A stretch of 64,000 nucleotides of DNA from Pseudoalteromonas prydzensis (GCF_001661495.1 NZ_BDDT01000001.1:558001-622000); one strand, 5' to 3'. Positions 39,130-48,580 are shown, counted from the first letter of the stretch. Notes: generated by a model not told the origin, from the letters alone. Numbers and translations are program-made.

Positions 39130-40818
39130 ATGGATAGTCCCTGCGCACACGATCTTGCCAGCCTTTTTGAAAAAACTCATCAAGCATTGCGGTTTTATCA
39201 TAATAAGAGCCAATGGCCACAGATTTATCCGCTTTTGAGTCAACTCGCTGAGCAGTATTATAAACTCTATAGTTCGCATCCAAATGCAATGCAAGCACAG
39301 CTGACTCTGTATCTCGACACCCACGGATACACAACAAATTTAGTAGTCAATCAATGCGTTATAATCAGTGCTTTGTGCCGTTCGTTAAACTACGACAGTA
39401 AAATCACACAACTTCTTATTTGTGTGTGTTTAACCAATTATTTATGTGTGCAAACACAAACCAATAAATTGGCACTGCGCCAACCATTAAATTTACAAGA
39501 GAAAAAACAGTGGCAATCGCGTCATCAGCTAGCGGTAAAATTACTACAGTCGGCTAATGTACCCACAGAGCATATTGCGGGTATTTTATCGCGTTTAAAT
39601 AAATATAAGCAGGCGTTGTTAAGCACACCAAAAATTATGATTTACGATGGACGCACTACCTTAGTTGCATTGGCAAATATTATTGCGATGAACATAACTT
39701 ATCGCACACAAGATGATCATATTAATATTTACAAAGCGGTGGCTGATATTTATATCCGCACCCCTAACCTTTTTGCTCAACAGGCATTAAAAGCGTTAAT
39801 TGCTCACCTTGGTCCCTACTTGCCGGGCTCTTTGGTACATTATCATGATCAGCAACTTACTTATATTGGCGAGGACTCACGGCAACGTCATTTGTTAATT
39901 GCATTAAATGAGCAACACAAATCTAAATGGTATAGTGTAAAAGCCCAGTTAGCATCGAATTCAAAACAACGGCCAAGCCAAGATAAGCGATTATTATTCA
40001 GCGTATGGTTTAATGAACATCTCGCATTACCTGTTGAAGCGCTAAACGCTGAAAAACAGCAGTTATTAATGTTGATAAGCCAAGTTAAAGTACAACAAGA
40101 ATATTCATACAGTGCACTTGCTAGATTACTTAATCATCACCCTACAACCGTTGAATTACTGCGAGAAGCTGTAAAACCTTACAACAAAGAGCACTTAGCC
40201 GGTAAAGATTTACGTCATTGTTTATCGATGGTTGGTTTATATAATGCGCCAGCGATCATTCAACAAGTATTGTTTGATCAGCTAGTTAGTCACCATGCAC
40301 ACCCACTGATGCAGCATATCCAATTTCGGTTACAGGCAATTATCCGCTTGTTAGATCTTCTAATAAGTCATGATGAACATAATCAGTTTGAACATCTTGC
40401 CTTACCCATTTATGGCTATGTAAATTATTTAATTGAGTATTGTAGTACCACTATCAGCCGTAAAACATTGTATGAAAAACAGTTAAAAAGTGATGTAAGC
40501 ATGCCATTTGCGTGGTTATTTGGCGTAACTACTTATGATAGTGATCAGCTAACTGATTATTTACTTGAGCTGCTAGGCGACAACCCATGGACACAAGCGC
40601 TATTGGATGCAGAGCAACAACAAAAACAACATTTATCAGCAGAGGCGCAACTATGGGTTGCCATAAAGCTCATCGTTACACATGTATTTCAGCCAGATGC
40701 AAAACAAAGTAGTTGGCAAACTGATACTTTAGAGCGGGTACTAAAACGCCTTAATTGGCAATCAAGCGAACAATTTTATAACGAGCTACCCAGCTTAGGT
40801 TTAAGTAACAGTGTATGA
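39130..40818 (+). CDS. Degenerate HD-GYP / HDOD-like signalling protein
   Basis: A 562-residue cytoplasmic protein. The first 250 residues follow the order of HD-GYP domains, including the characteristic closing segment LIAHLGPYLPGSLVHYHDQQLTYIG (split here around residue 235). The catalytic motifs are lost: the HD dyad position reads LTNY, the HHE position reads LSRL, and GYP is absent. The region from about 310 (SALARLLNHHPTTVELLREAVKP, DLRHCLSMVGLYNAPAIIQQV) resembles an HDOD domain. I infer a non-enzymatic c-di-GMP effector or scaffold. It is the last gene of a plus-strand run that starts with a GGDEF cyclase. The fold call rests on pattern recognition only. Confidence 0.55.
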   Translation: MDSPCAHDLASLFEKTHQALRFYHNKSQWPQIYPLLSQLAEQYYKLYSSHPNAMQAQLTLYLDTHGYTTNLVVNQCVIISALCRSLNYDSKITQLLICVCLTNYLCVQTQTNKLALRQPLNLQEKKQWQSRHQLAVKLLQSANVPTEHIAGILSRLNKYKQALLSTPKIMIYDGRTTLVALANIIAMNITYRTQDDHINIYKAVADIYIRTPNLFAQQALKALIAHLGPYLPGSLVHYHDQQLTYIGEDSRQRHLLIALNEQHKSKWYSVKAQLASNSKQRPSQDKRLLFSVWFNEHLALPVEALNAEKQQLLMLISQVKVQQEYSYSALARLLNHHPTTVELLREAVKPYNKEHLAGKDLRHCLSMVGLYNAPAIIQQVLFDQLVSHHAHPLMQHIQFRLQAIIRLLDLLISHDEHNQFEHLALPIYGYVNYLIEYCSTTISRKTLYEKQLKSDVSMPFAWLFGVTTYDSDQLTDYLLELLGDNPWTQALLDAEQQQKQHLSAEAQLWVAIKLIVTHVFQPDAKQSSWQTDTLERVLKRLNWQSSEQFYNELPSLGLSNSV

Positions 40819-40951
40819 ATACTTATTAGACATTGTGACTAATTTAGTGCATTTTCGTGGGTTTTACTGGCAAAAAGTTGAATAAATTGCTATAAAAGCC
40901 GCTTACATTTTCAAACTCATTCACGTAAATAATCTAACAAGTAATCGCTTA
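40819..40951. other. Intergenic region before the MITE-like repeat
   Basis: About 130 bases between the HD-GYP-like gene and the repeat. No clear terminator, ORF or regulatory motif was found. Confidence 0.4.
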
Positions 40952-41113
40952 ATACCAATCGTGTTAAGTTATTAGCCATTTATAGCGACAGATAAATAGA
41001 GTGATAACAAGGCATAAATTTCGACATGTAGTTGTTCTACTTGATAAATTCATAACGCAGTTAGCGCTTTATTTAGCACGCTAGAATGGTTAAATATTTA
41101 AGCCGATTGGTAT
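40952..41113. repeat. MITE-like palindromic element, 162 bp
   Basis: The ends are perfect 10-bp terminal inverted repeats, ATACCAATCG (40952-40961) and CGATTGGTAT (41104-41113). The homology continues inward imperfectly for about 35 bases (TTAAG-TTATTAGCCATTTATAGCG on the left matches the complement of the right arm in most positions). It has no coding capacity. Similar TACCAATC...GATTGGTA elements are, from memory, frequent between genes of Pseudoalteromonas and relatives. Its right end creates a TATAAT box at 41111-41116 ahead of the isocitrate dehydrogenase gene. Confidence 0.75.
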
Positions 41114-41163
41114 AATAATGCGACATATTTACGTGCATTTCTAACTCGTAATAGGAAAAGTTC

Positions 41164-42171
41164 ATGGCCAAACAAACCATCACAGTGATCAAAGGCGACG
41201 GCATCGGTCCGAGTATTATTGATTCAGCCCTTGAGATCTTAACAGCCGCAGGGTGCGATTTTGATTATGAATTCGTTGATGCAGGTCTTGCAGCCCTAGA
41301 GAAAACCGGTGAATTATTGCCACAAGAGACTATTGATACTATTGCGCGTAATAAAATTACATTAAAAGGCCCACTAACTACACCAGTTGGTGAAGGTTTT
41401 ACGTCAATCAACGTAACTTTACGTAAACAATTTGGCTTATACGCCAATGTTCGCCCAGTAAAATCATTTGTTGGGACTAAAGCACGCTATGAAGATATTG
41501 ATATCATCACGGTACGTGAAAACACCCAAGGTATGTATTCAGGTTTAGGCCAAATAACCTCTGAAGATGGTAATGAAGCACAAGCAATGTCTATGATCAC
41601 CCGTGAAGGTGCTGAAAAAATCGTTACGTTTGCATACGAACTTGCTGTACGTGAAGGCCGTAAAAAAGTAACCGCAGTTCATAAAGCCAACATTTTAAAA
41701 TCAACGTCAGGTTTATTTCTTAAAGTTGCCCGTGAAGTAGCTGAGCGTTACCCTGAAATTGAATCAACTGAAATGATTGTTGATGCAACTTGTATGAAAC
41801 TGGTAATGAGTCCAGAAGAGTTTGACGTTATTGTTACTACAAACTTATTTGGTGATATCTTATCTGATTTATGTGCAGGTCTTGTTGGTGGTTTAGGTAT
41901 GGCGCCGGGTGCAAATATTGGTGAAGATGCCGCCATTTTTGAAGCCGTTCACGGAAGCGCACCGGATATTGCAGGTAAAAATTTAGCTAATCCAACGTCT
42001 GTAATTCTAGCGTCTATCCAAATGTTAGAGCATTTAGAAATGGGCGATACAGCAGAGCGTATCCGCAGTGCTGTTGCTGACGTGATCAGAACTGGCGACC
42101 GTACTACACGCGATTTAGGCGGCAGCCACGGTACGACTGATTTCACACAAGCTGTTATTGACCGTTTATAA
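41164..42171 (+). CDS. NAD-dependent isocitrate dehydrogenase (eukaryote-type, IDH3-like)
   Basis: A 335-residue member of the isopropylmalate/isocitrate dehydrogenase family. It oxidises isocitrate to 2-oxoglutarate in the TCA cycle. GDGIGPSIIDSA starts the protein; the substrate loop TSINVTLRKQFGLYANVRP has the Ser, Asn and Arg residues typical of isocitrate rather than isopropylmalate enzymes. Metal Asp residues lie in NLFGDILSDLCAGLVGGLG and the cofactor loop is HGSAPDIAGKNLANP, suggesting NAD. It is much shorter than the 416-residue NADP Icd of E. coli. Lone gene with a MITE-like element just upstream and a strong terminator downstream. Homoisocitrate dehydrogenase is a less likely alternative. 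Confidence 0.88.
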   Translation: MAKQTITVIKGDGIGPSIIDSALEILTAAGCDFDYEFVDAGLAALEKTGELLPQETIDTIARNKITLKGPLTTPVGEGFTSINVTLRKQFGLYANVRPVKSFVGTKARYEDIDIITVRENTQGMYSGLGQITSEDGNEAQAMSMITREGAEKIVTFAYELAVREGRKKVTAVHKANILKSTSGLFLKVAREVAERYPEIESTEMIVDATCMKLVMSPEEFDVIVTTNLFGDILSDLCAGLVGGLGMAPGANIGEDAAIFEAVHGSAPDIAGKNLANPTSVILASIQMLEHLEMGDTAERIRSAVADVIRTGDRTTRDLGGSHGTTDFTQAVIDRL

Positions 42172-42195
42172 TTACAACGAACAATAATCGCTAAT

Positions 42196-42223
42196 AAAAA
42201 AGCCAGTTTCGACTGGCTTTTTT
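42196..42223. terminator. Bidirectional terminator after isocitrate dehydrogenase
   Basis: A perfect 12-bp stem, AAAAAAGCCAGT (42196-42207) with ACTGGCTTTTTT (42212-42223), has a TTCG tetraloop. It serves both the dehydrogenase and the convergent M6 protease gene. Confidence 0.92.
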
Positions 42224-42232
42224 GTCCTTGTT

Positions 42233-45200
42233 TTATCGTATTTTCCTTCGCAAGAAGCTCACTGGCAGTAGCACTAGCAGCAACCAAAATAAGCTTCCGC
42301 CGCTGGATCCTGAACTAGCCGCTTGTTTTTGCACTGTCACTGTAAGCAGAATCGGTGGCAATATTTCTTCAATACCGCTTGGAGAAGTATTAGATACTGT
42401 CAGAGTCACAGTGTAACTTCCCGCTTGGGTATATGTATGAGAAGGGTTGGCAAGCTCACTGACAACACTGCCATCACCAAAGTTCCAGCTATAAGCATAG
42501 TTATTAAAACCACCTTGCACATCACTGCTAAAATTAACCCGTAAATCGTTTGCGCTATACTGAGCCTGCGCGGCGAATAAAACCTGTGCAGACACTAATG
42601 TTACAAAAGACTGCATTGCATCGTTAGCATCCGTTACGGTTACGTTTATTGTGTAGTCACCACTGTGTTGATAACTATGACTAATATTTTGTCCAGTAGC
42701 CGTTGAACCATCACCAAGTTGCCATCTGTAACTATATGGTGCTTGCCCGCCAGAAATAGTGACTTGTGCAGTTACATTTCCTTTATCTACACTAGTCTCT
42801 ATTTTCTGAATCGATAATGGCTCTAACAACTGAAAAGTCGTGACTTCTGCAAACTGTTGGCCTTGTTCGTTAGTACGGGTAAAATTAACGGTATAGCTAC
42901 CGTAGTCGGCAAATTTATGGCTAGGGCTTAATTCTTCACTGCTTTGACCATCTCCAAACTGCCAGTTAAAACTATCAGTCGGGGTAAACGTCATGCCATT
43001 AATTTCAAAGTTCGCTTCAAGATCATTAGTTACCACAGTGATCCCAGATTGTGGTGTATAGCCTAAATTCAATTCAATTGAACTATTATCAACAGCTTGA
43101 TCAACAATAGAGAAATTAAAACCATAGGGCGAAAGTTTTACGCCAGATGCCGGTTGCGGGGCAAAGCTGTAATCATTACGATCATCAAACTCGGTGATCC
43201 CTGCAAGTCGCTGATCACCCAGACCTTGGCGCTGATCATAAAGACTAAACGCCGCATCCCGTAATTGAATCGTGGTGTTTGCAGGACTGTCGGTTGAGCC
43301 GCGATTAATGCTACTTTGATCTGCATCCACAACCAGTATCATTCCCTCACCTAGGTGCTCCGGAACATTGTTATCGGTAAACGCTTCATTAGCAGACCAC
43401 AGTAATAAACCTGGCGAATACTGCTCAACTTGCAGGCCACTGTCTATGCCAAAGTAACTTCGTAATTGTAAGTAGTAGTGCTGTGGCTTGGCATAAATAT
43501 AAGCACCAACACGACTAAAACCAGCTAATTGTGCAGACGATGGTTGCTCTGCATTATCGTGCCAAACTAAGGTATTACCTTGGCTAATACTTAAATCATC
43601 AACCACAAAGCCAAAATAATTTGTATAAATATCAGTTTGGTATGTAAAACTGATGGTGATAGTCTGCCCAGCAAAGTCTGACAAATCAAAGCGATGGCAT
43701 AAATAATTATTCGGATGCTGACTACCTGGTTTAGCGCTTGATGAGCCTGTGATATAAGGTCCAATATCGCCATAAAATGGATTGTCCGTTTCAGTATATT
43801 GTGAAGCAATTGGCTGTGAATTTACCAGTACTTGAACATAATCATAATCCACTTCAATACTGTAATACGCAGTTAAATCAAGATAAGTAGGCTGCGAACT
43901 TGCGGGTAGTTCAATAGTAAACGTCATACTATTAGCAATATTATCACCGCTACCAGAGTGATACTGAAAGCGCCCTTCTACCGCATCATAAAATGGCTCC
44001 AATGCAACGGGTAATGTTACTTTTAGCTGATTCAGCTGGGTTGATGTACCACTACTGTGCTGTAATACCTGTTGTTTATTGGTGGCAACTTCATCTAAGG
44101 TAATACTTTTTTGATTAAGCCAATTACCCTGATAACGATTTTGCAAATACTCTAAAGCATAGGGGCTAAACATCACAGGCTGTGAGCCTCTGGGAGCCCC
44201 TGCCCAACTGCCCCCCGACATTACTGACCATGACGCCACCGGCTCACCAAGGTTACTCCCTGTTAAGTCATATTCATCAGGCAAACCTAAATCATGACCA
44301 AACTCATGCACTACCACGCCTATTCCAGCATCAATAGGATTGATCGTATAACCAAATAAACGTGTTGCGCTGCCCGCAACCGCAGTTGGTTGATTATTTT
44401 CATCGTACACATAAAAGCGATGAGACCAGATTGCATCGGTGCCAAGTAAACCACCACCGGCTTCTTCACCCACACTCGAATGAAAAATCATGACATGATC
44501 GATAATGCCATCAGGCTCATTAGTTATACCATCGCCATCTATATCATCGAGATCTGTTAAATCGTAATCGGCTAAATTGATGTTAAACTGGGCTACCGCT
44601 TTTTCTACCGCTTCATGTACTAAACTGGGGGCATCTATATCATTATTTTCACCTTGGCGTGCGCCGTATGTTTTAGCCTCATTATCAGCTCTGACCCAGC
44701 CATACACTTTACCTGTGAACGCTAAACTTTGCCCTGAAGCTTGCTGATAATATTGATATGCAGTTTGCAACGTTTGTTGCTCAGGCCCTGTATAGCCAGC
44801 GGTTGCGAATAACATTTGTTGATAGTGATCAATGCTGTAGTCTGTATAGTACATATCAGTATCAGCAGCCACTAAGCCGTTTTCGTCATGCGGCAGATCA
44901 GGAAAATCAACTAAAATAGCGAGTACCTTAACGGTGTTTTTTTGCGCATTAGGTAGCTGTGCAGACATGCTTGCCATACGCTTTTGCATAACTCGCTGCT
45001 GATTTAATATTGCTGGTGTACGCGGGCGATGAAAAAGGTGCGTACCACCGTGACCAATATAATCAGTTAACACAACATGCGAGTCTGGCTGGCCATCAAG
45101 TTGCCCGCGCTTATCTAACCAATAGAGGATCCGCTCTTTATTGATTATTCCAATGTCTGTTGGACTACTTGATTGCGGCTTTGCCACAGTCGATTGACTT

Positions 45201-45244
45201 AACGATGCCAAGATCAAGGCAAGGAACAATGGGGCGTATTTCAC
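42233..45244 (-). CDS. M6-family secreted metalloprotease with PKD domains and GlyGly-CTERM tail
   Basis: A 1003-residue exported protease related to immune inhibitor A. The signal peptide ends near STVAKPQ. The zinc motif is HEFGH at 313-317 with a downstream LPDEYD and the SVMSGGSW met-turn-like stretch. A lectin-like or jelly-roll region follows, then three PKD domains in about 730-970 (FGDGQSSEELSPSHKF, LGDGSTATGQNISHSY, FGDGSVVSELANPSHTY). The end is SSGSSGGSLFWLLLVLLPVS plus FLRRKIR, a Gly-rich motif, membrane span and basic tail of the GlyGly-CTERM type, processed by rhombosortase during type II secretion. It should degrade extracellular protein while tethered to the surface. Confidence 0.93.
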   Translation of the reverse strand: MKYAPLFLALILASLSQSTVAKPQSSSPTDIGIINKERILYWLDKRGQLDGQPDSHVVLTDYIGHGGTHLFHRPRTPAILNQQRVMQKRMASMSAQLPNAQKNTVKVLAILVDFPDLPHDENGLVAADTDMYYTDYSIDHYQQMLFATAGYTGPEQQTLQTAYQYYQQASGQSLAFTGKVYGWVRADNEAKTYGARQGENNDIDAPSLVHEAVEKAVAQFNINLADYDLTDLDDIDGDGITNEPDGIIDHVMIFHSSVGEEAGGGLLGTDAIWSHRFYVYDENNQPTAVAGSATRLFGYTINPIDAGIGVVVHEFGHDLGLPDEYDLTGSNLGEPVASWSVMSGGSWAGAPRGSQPVMFSPYALEYLQNRYQGNWLNQKSITLDEVATNKQQVLQHSSGTSTQLNQLKVTLPVALEPFYDAVEGRFQYHSGSGDNIANSMTFTIELPASSQPTYLDLTAYYSIEVDYDYVQVLVNSQPIASQYTETDNPFYGDIGPYITGSSSAKPGSQHPNNYLCHRFDLSDFAGQTITISFTYQTDIYTNYFGFVVDDLSISQGNTLVWHDNAEQPSSAQLAGFSRVGAYIYAKPQHYYLQLRSYFGIDSGLQVEQYSPGLLLWSANEAFTDNNVPEHLGEGMILVVDADQSSINRGSTDSPANTTIQLRDAAFSLYDQRQGLGDQRLAGITEFDDRNDYSFAPQPASGVKLSPYGFNFSIVDQAVDNSSIELNLGYTPQSGITVVTNDLEANFEINGMTFTPTDSFNWQFGDGQSSEELSPSHKFADYGSYTVNFTRTNEQGQQFAEVTTFQLLEPLSIQKIETSVDKGNVTAQVTISGGQAPYSYRWQLGDGSTATGQNISHSYQHSGDYTINVTVTDANDAMQSFVTLVSAQVLFAAQAQYSANDLRVNFSSDVQGGFNNYAYSWNFGDGSVVSELANPSHTYTQAGSYTVTLTVSNTSPSGIEEILPPILLTVTVQKQAASSGSSGGSLFWLLLVLLPVSFLRRKIR

Positions 45245-45453
45245 TTTATCACCTGTTTACCATTTTATTGTTGCTATCATAGCGAACAATTTCACAACGC
45301 ACATGTTATTTTACGTGATGAACGAACAAATGGTTTACTTACGAAAAGTCGCATAATTTCTTTTGTTTTTGTCATTTTAATTACAAATTAAAGCAACTTT
45401 AAAATAAAAATACATTTAATTTGCAAATTTAATGCAAGTTTGCACATTCTCGG
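45245..45453. other. AT-rich intergenic region upstream of the ilv leader
   Basis: About 210 bases rich in A and T tracts between the divergent M6 protease gene and the ilv promoter candidate. Phased A/T tracts could bind Lrp or H-NS-like proteins, but no defined site was found. Confidence 0.4.
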
Positions 45454-45482
45454 TTGACATCGAATAGCAAAAGCTTTAAAAA
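45454..45482 (+). promoter_or_regulatory. Candidate sigma70 promoter of the ilv operon
   Basis: A consensus TTGACA (45454-45459) is followed after 17 bases by TAAAAA (45477-45482). The -10 box is imperfect. It would place the transcript start about 95 bases before the leader peptide. Confidence 0.45.
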
Positions 45483-45584
45483 TAAGGGTATTAAAATTAG
45501 TGAATGAATTGTGTTCTTTTAGTAGCGCAATGAGATCAGTCATTAAATAATTTATAACAGCACAAATAGAAGAAAAATAGCGCT

Positions 45585-45656
45585 ATGAATATTCAACGTC
45601 ACCTTGTCAATGTACTCGTACTGGTCTTAGTCTTAAGCCCAGCGGGGATGTATTAG
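45585..45656 (+). CDS. ilv operon leader peptide
   Basis: A 23-residue ORF from ATG 45585 to TAG 45656. Its centre reads LVNVLVLVLVL, ten Leu or Val codons in eleven, with one Ile near the start. Scarce charged tRNA-Leu or tRNA-Val would stall the ribosome here. The ORF ends just before a strong attenuator, matching the design of branched-chain amino acid leaders such as those of E. coli ilvGMEDA and ilvBN, though the peptide sequence itself is different. Confidence 0.9.
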   Translation: MNIQRHLVNVLVLVLVLSPAGMY

Positions 45657-45705
45657 AAGGTGAACACGCTTTTTAAAAACCCCCGCTTTCAGCGGGGGTT
45701 TTTTT
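45641..45705 (+). promoter_or_regulatory. ilv attenuator with antiterminator and terminator
   Basis: The terminator stem is CCCCCGCT (45680-45687) with AGCGGGGG (45691-45698), a TTC loop and seven T residues, preceded by AAAAA. A competing copy of AGCGGGG at 45641-45647, inside the end of the leader ORF, can pair with CCCCGCT at 45681-45687 and prevent the terminator. A ribosome stalled on the Leu/Val codons would leave the upstream copy free, so genes are expressed when these amino acids are low. Confidence 0.88.
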
Positions 45706-45806
45706 ATGCATTTAAAATACAATGCCATTGCGATTAAATAGTGAGAAGAGTGAAGCTACTCTGCTCTTTATTTTAACAAAGGTATTAGGCACGCAGAGGA
45801 ATGAGG

Positions 45807-47531
45807 ATGAGTACACAACAATATAATGGCTCCGAACTAGTTGTTCAGGCATTAAAAGCATTGAAGGTAAAATATATATTTGGCTACCCTGGTGGCTCAG
45901 TATTAGATTTATATGATGCATTATTTCAACAAGATGATGTTGAGCATATTTTAGTGCGCCATGAACAAGCGGCAACCCACATGGCTGATGGCTATGCTCG
46001 CGCTACCGGCGAAGTAGGTGTTGTTTTAGCCACTTCAGGTCCTGGTGCGACTAATTGCATTACTGGCATTGCAACGGCTTATATGGATTCAATTCCAATG
46101 GTAGTGTTATCTGGTCAAGTACCCACTAATTTAATTGGTGATGATGCGTTTCAAGAAACCGATATTGTTGGTTGCTCTCGACCTATTGTTAAACATAGTT
46201 TTAACTGTCGCAACGCGAAAGACATTCCGGCCATTTTAGCGAAAGCTTTTTACATTGCCAGCACAGGCCGTCCAGGCCCTGTAGTTGTAGAGTTGCCAAA
46301 GGATATGTTAAATCCGGCACTGAAATTTGATTTTAATTTCCCTGCAACAACCGAGCTTAGGACTTACAGCCCAAATACCAAAGGCCATCCAAAACAAATT
46401 CGCAAAGCAGTTACGGCTATTTTAGAGGCAAAGAAATTAGTCATCTATTCCGGCGGCGGGATTGTTATTTCAAATACCTCAGAGCAGTTAACTCACTTAG
46501 TTGAGTCACTCAATGCACCAATCACTAATACCTTAATGGGGTTAGGGGGCATTTCCGGTGTGCATCCTAATTTCGTTGGCATGCTTGGTATGCACGGCAG
46601 TCTTGAAGCAAATAAAGCGATGGCCAATGCGGATGTGATTTTAGCATTAGGTGCGCGTTTTGATGACAGGGTAACCAATAACGTTAAAAAGTTCTGCCCG
46701 AACGCCACCATAGTCCATGTTGATGTTGATCCGACTTCAATTTCTAAAACCATTAAAGCGCACATACCTGTGGTGGGTTGTTTATCCACGGTACTTGAGC
46801 AATTACAGACGGCAATCGATAACAGCCCGCTCAAAATTGATCGTAGTGCGCAAGAAGATTGGTGGCGTCAAATCATCAGTTGGCGTGAGCAAAAATGCTT
46901 AAGCTACAACCATGAAGGCGACAAAATTAAGCCACAGGCGGTCATTGAGGCAATTTATAAAGCCACCAATGGCGATGCTTATATTAGCTCTGACGTTGGT
47001 CAACATCAGATGTTTGCAGCGCAGTACTACCCGTTTAAAAACCCGCGTCAATGGATAAACTCAGGCGGGCTTGGCACTATGGGCTTTGGCTTACCAGCTG
47101 CAATGGGGGTAAAACTTGCCTTTCCAGATAAAGAATCAGTGTGTGTAACCGGCGATGGTTCGATTCAAATGAACATTCAAGAACTATCAACCTGTTTGCA
47201 ATATAACTTAGCGGTAAAAGTGGTGTCACTGAATAACCGCTCGCTTGGTATGGTTCGTCAATGGCAAGATATGGTTTATGGTGGTCGCCATTCATCTTCT
47301 TATATGGAATCACTTCCGGATTTCGTCAAGCTTGCTGAAAGTTACGGTCATGTAGGCATTCGCGTTAACACGCTTGAAGAGCTACAACCTGCTATTGATA
47401 AAGCAATGGCGATAAATGATCGTTTAGTATTTTTAGATATTTTAGTTGATGAAAATGAACATGTTTACCCAATGCAAATTAAACTTGGGGCCGTTGATGA
47501 CATGTGGTTACGTAAAGGAGTGAAAGCATAA
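45807..47531 (+). CDS. ilvI: Acetolactate synthase, large (catalytic) subunit
   Basis: A 574-residue ThDP- and FAD-dependent enzyme, exactly the length of E. coli IlvI. It makes acetolactate or acetohydroxybutyrate for Val, Leu and Ile synthesis. Start 45807 is preferred to an ATG at 45801 because AGAGGA lies six bases upstream. The catalytic Glu is in [19 protein letters not shown], and the ThDP motif [20 protein letters not shown] ends in the NN of SLNNRSLGM. The stop shares one base with the start of ilvH. An attenuator upstream links expression to branched-chain amino acid supply. Confidence 0.96.
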   Translation: MSTQQYNGSELVVQALKALKVKYIFGYPGGSVLDLYDALFQQDDVEHILVRHEQAATHMADGYARATGEVGVVLATSGPGATNCITGIATAYMDSIPMVVLSGQVPTNLIGDDAFQETDIVGCSRPIVKHSFNCRNAKDIPAILAKAFYIASTGRPGPVVVELPKDMLNPALKFDFNFPATTELRTYSPNTKGHPKQIRKAVTAILEAKKLVIYSGGGIVISNTSEQLTHLVESLNAPITNTLMGLGGISGVHPNFVGMLGMHGSLEANKAMANADVILALGARFDDRVTNNVKKFCPNATIVHVDVDPTSISKTIKAHIPVVGCLSTVLEQLQTAIDNSPLKIDRSAQEDWWRQIISWREQKCLSYNHEGDKIKPQAVIEAIYKATNGDAYISSDVGQHQMFAAQYYPFKNPRQWINSGGLGTMGFGLPAAMGVKLAFPDKESVCVTGDGSIQMNIQELSTCLQYNLAVKVVSLNNRSLGMVRQWQDMVYGGRHSSSYMESLPDFVKLAESYGHVGIRVNTLEELQPAIDKAMAINDRLVFLDILVDENEHVYPMQIKLGAVDDMWLRKGVKA

Positions 47532-48028
47532 TGCGCCGTATATTATCTATTTTACTTGAGAATGAGCCTGGCTCGCTATCGCGCATCGTAGGCCTGTTTT
47601 CACAACGCGCCTACAACATCGATAGCTTAACCGTAGGCACAACCGACGATCATTCGTTATCGCGGATCACCATCACCACTATGGGTGATGACCGCGTGGT
47701 GGAGCAAATCACCAAACAGGTGAATAAGTTAGTCGATGTATTGAAAATTATTGATCTGACGGAAATGGCACACATCGAGCGTGAACTGTTATTAGTTAAA
47801 GTATTTGCCCAAGATGAAACTAAACGTGCCGCTGTAACGCGAGTTGTTGATGTGTTTCAAGGTGCTATTTTAGACATGGGACGTAACAGTTATACATTAC
47901 AGCTTGTGAGTAGCACTGATAAAATTGAATCATTTTTAGATACTCTGCGACATGAAACAGACATAGTCGAAGTTGTACGCTCTGGTGCTGTTGGCATTGG
48001 TCGTGGTGATAAAGCGTTAAAAGCCTAA
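47531..48028 (+). CDS. ilvH: Acetolactate synthase, small regulatory subunit
   Basis: A 165-residue ACT-domain protein that activates the large subunit and gives it valine feedback inhibition. The first ACT domain is RILSILLENEPGSLSRIVGLF, with SQRAYNIDSLTVG, and the C-terminal domain covers about residues 80-160. Length matches E. coli IlvH (163). Overlap of TAATG with ilvI implies translational coupling. Confidence 0.96.
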   Translation: MRRILSILLENEPGSLSRIVGLFSQRAYNIDSLTVGTTDDHSLSRITITTMGDDRVVEQITKQVNKLVDVLKIIDLTEMAHIERELLLVKVFAQDETKRAAVTRVVDVFQGAILDMGRNSYTLQLVSSTDKIESFLDTLRHETDIVEVVRSGAVGIGRGDKALKA

Positions 48029-48050
48029 ATCAAGATTTATCGCGGACACA

Positions 48051-48076
48051 AAAAAAGGGCTAATTAGCCCTTTTTT
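48051..48076. terminator. Bidirectional terminator between ilvH and hupB
   Basis: A perfect palindrome of AAAAAAGGGC, TAATTA and GCCCTTTTTT spans 48051-48076. It ends the ilv transcript and the convergent hupB transcript. Confidence 0.9.
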
Positions 48077-48095
48077 AATTAATCAATTAACTCGA

Positions 48096-48371
48096 TTAAG
48101 GATTAACTTGATCTTTAAGACCTTTACCCGCTTTAAAGCTTGGGATAGTTGCCGCTGAAATTTGAATTTCTGCACCAGTTTGTGGGTTACGGCCAGTACG
48201 TGCAGCACGCTCTTTTACAGAGAAAGTACCGAAACCAACTAGTGCAACTGAATTACCATCTTTTAAAGAAGAGGTAACAGCACCAGTGAATGCATCAAGT
48301 GCACGTGTTGCTGCTGCTTTAGAGATCTCTGCATCAGTAGCGATTTTTTCAACTAATTGAGCTTTATTCAT
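48096..48371 (-). CDS. hupB: DNA-binding protein HU, beta-like
   Basis: A 91-residue nucleoid protein that bends and compacts DNA. Its sequence runs [20 protein letters not shown], then [20 protein letters not shown] and [13 protein letters not shown] with the DNA-intercalating proline in NPQTG. It is closer to HupB ([19 protein letters not shown]) than to HupA of E. coli. The 209-base region upstream should hold its promoter; no lon gene lies next to it, unlike in E. coli. Confidence 0.96.
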   Translation of the reverse strand: MNKAQLVEKIATDAEISKAAATRALDAFTGAVTSSLKDGNSVALVGFGTFSVKERAARTGRNPQTGAEIQISAATIPSFKAGKGLKDQVNP

Positions 48372-48580
48372 TTGTTAAATTCCTATTCGTTATTATTTTG
48401 CCTTCGCAAAACCTATCTTTATGCATTTTTTAAGGATTGGCAACAGCAAATTGCCTTTTTTACGTAAATTCTTAAAAAATGAGTAAATTTTAAATAATTG
48501 CCCAAATAAATATTGATTTAAACATTAACCAACAGTGAATAAAATCACTTTGTTAGTAAATCAATATGACAATTTGTTTA

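Noticed and set aside
40964..41100. Interior of the MITE-like element considered as a small RNA gene
   Set aside because: It is a symmetrical inverted repeat with repeat-type ends and lacks its own promoter and terminator.
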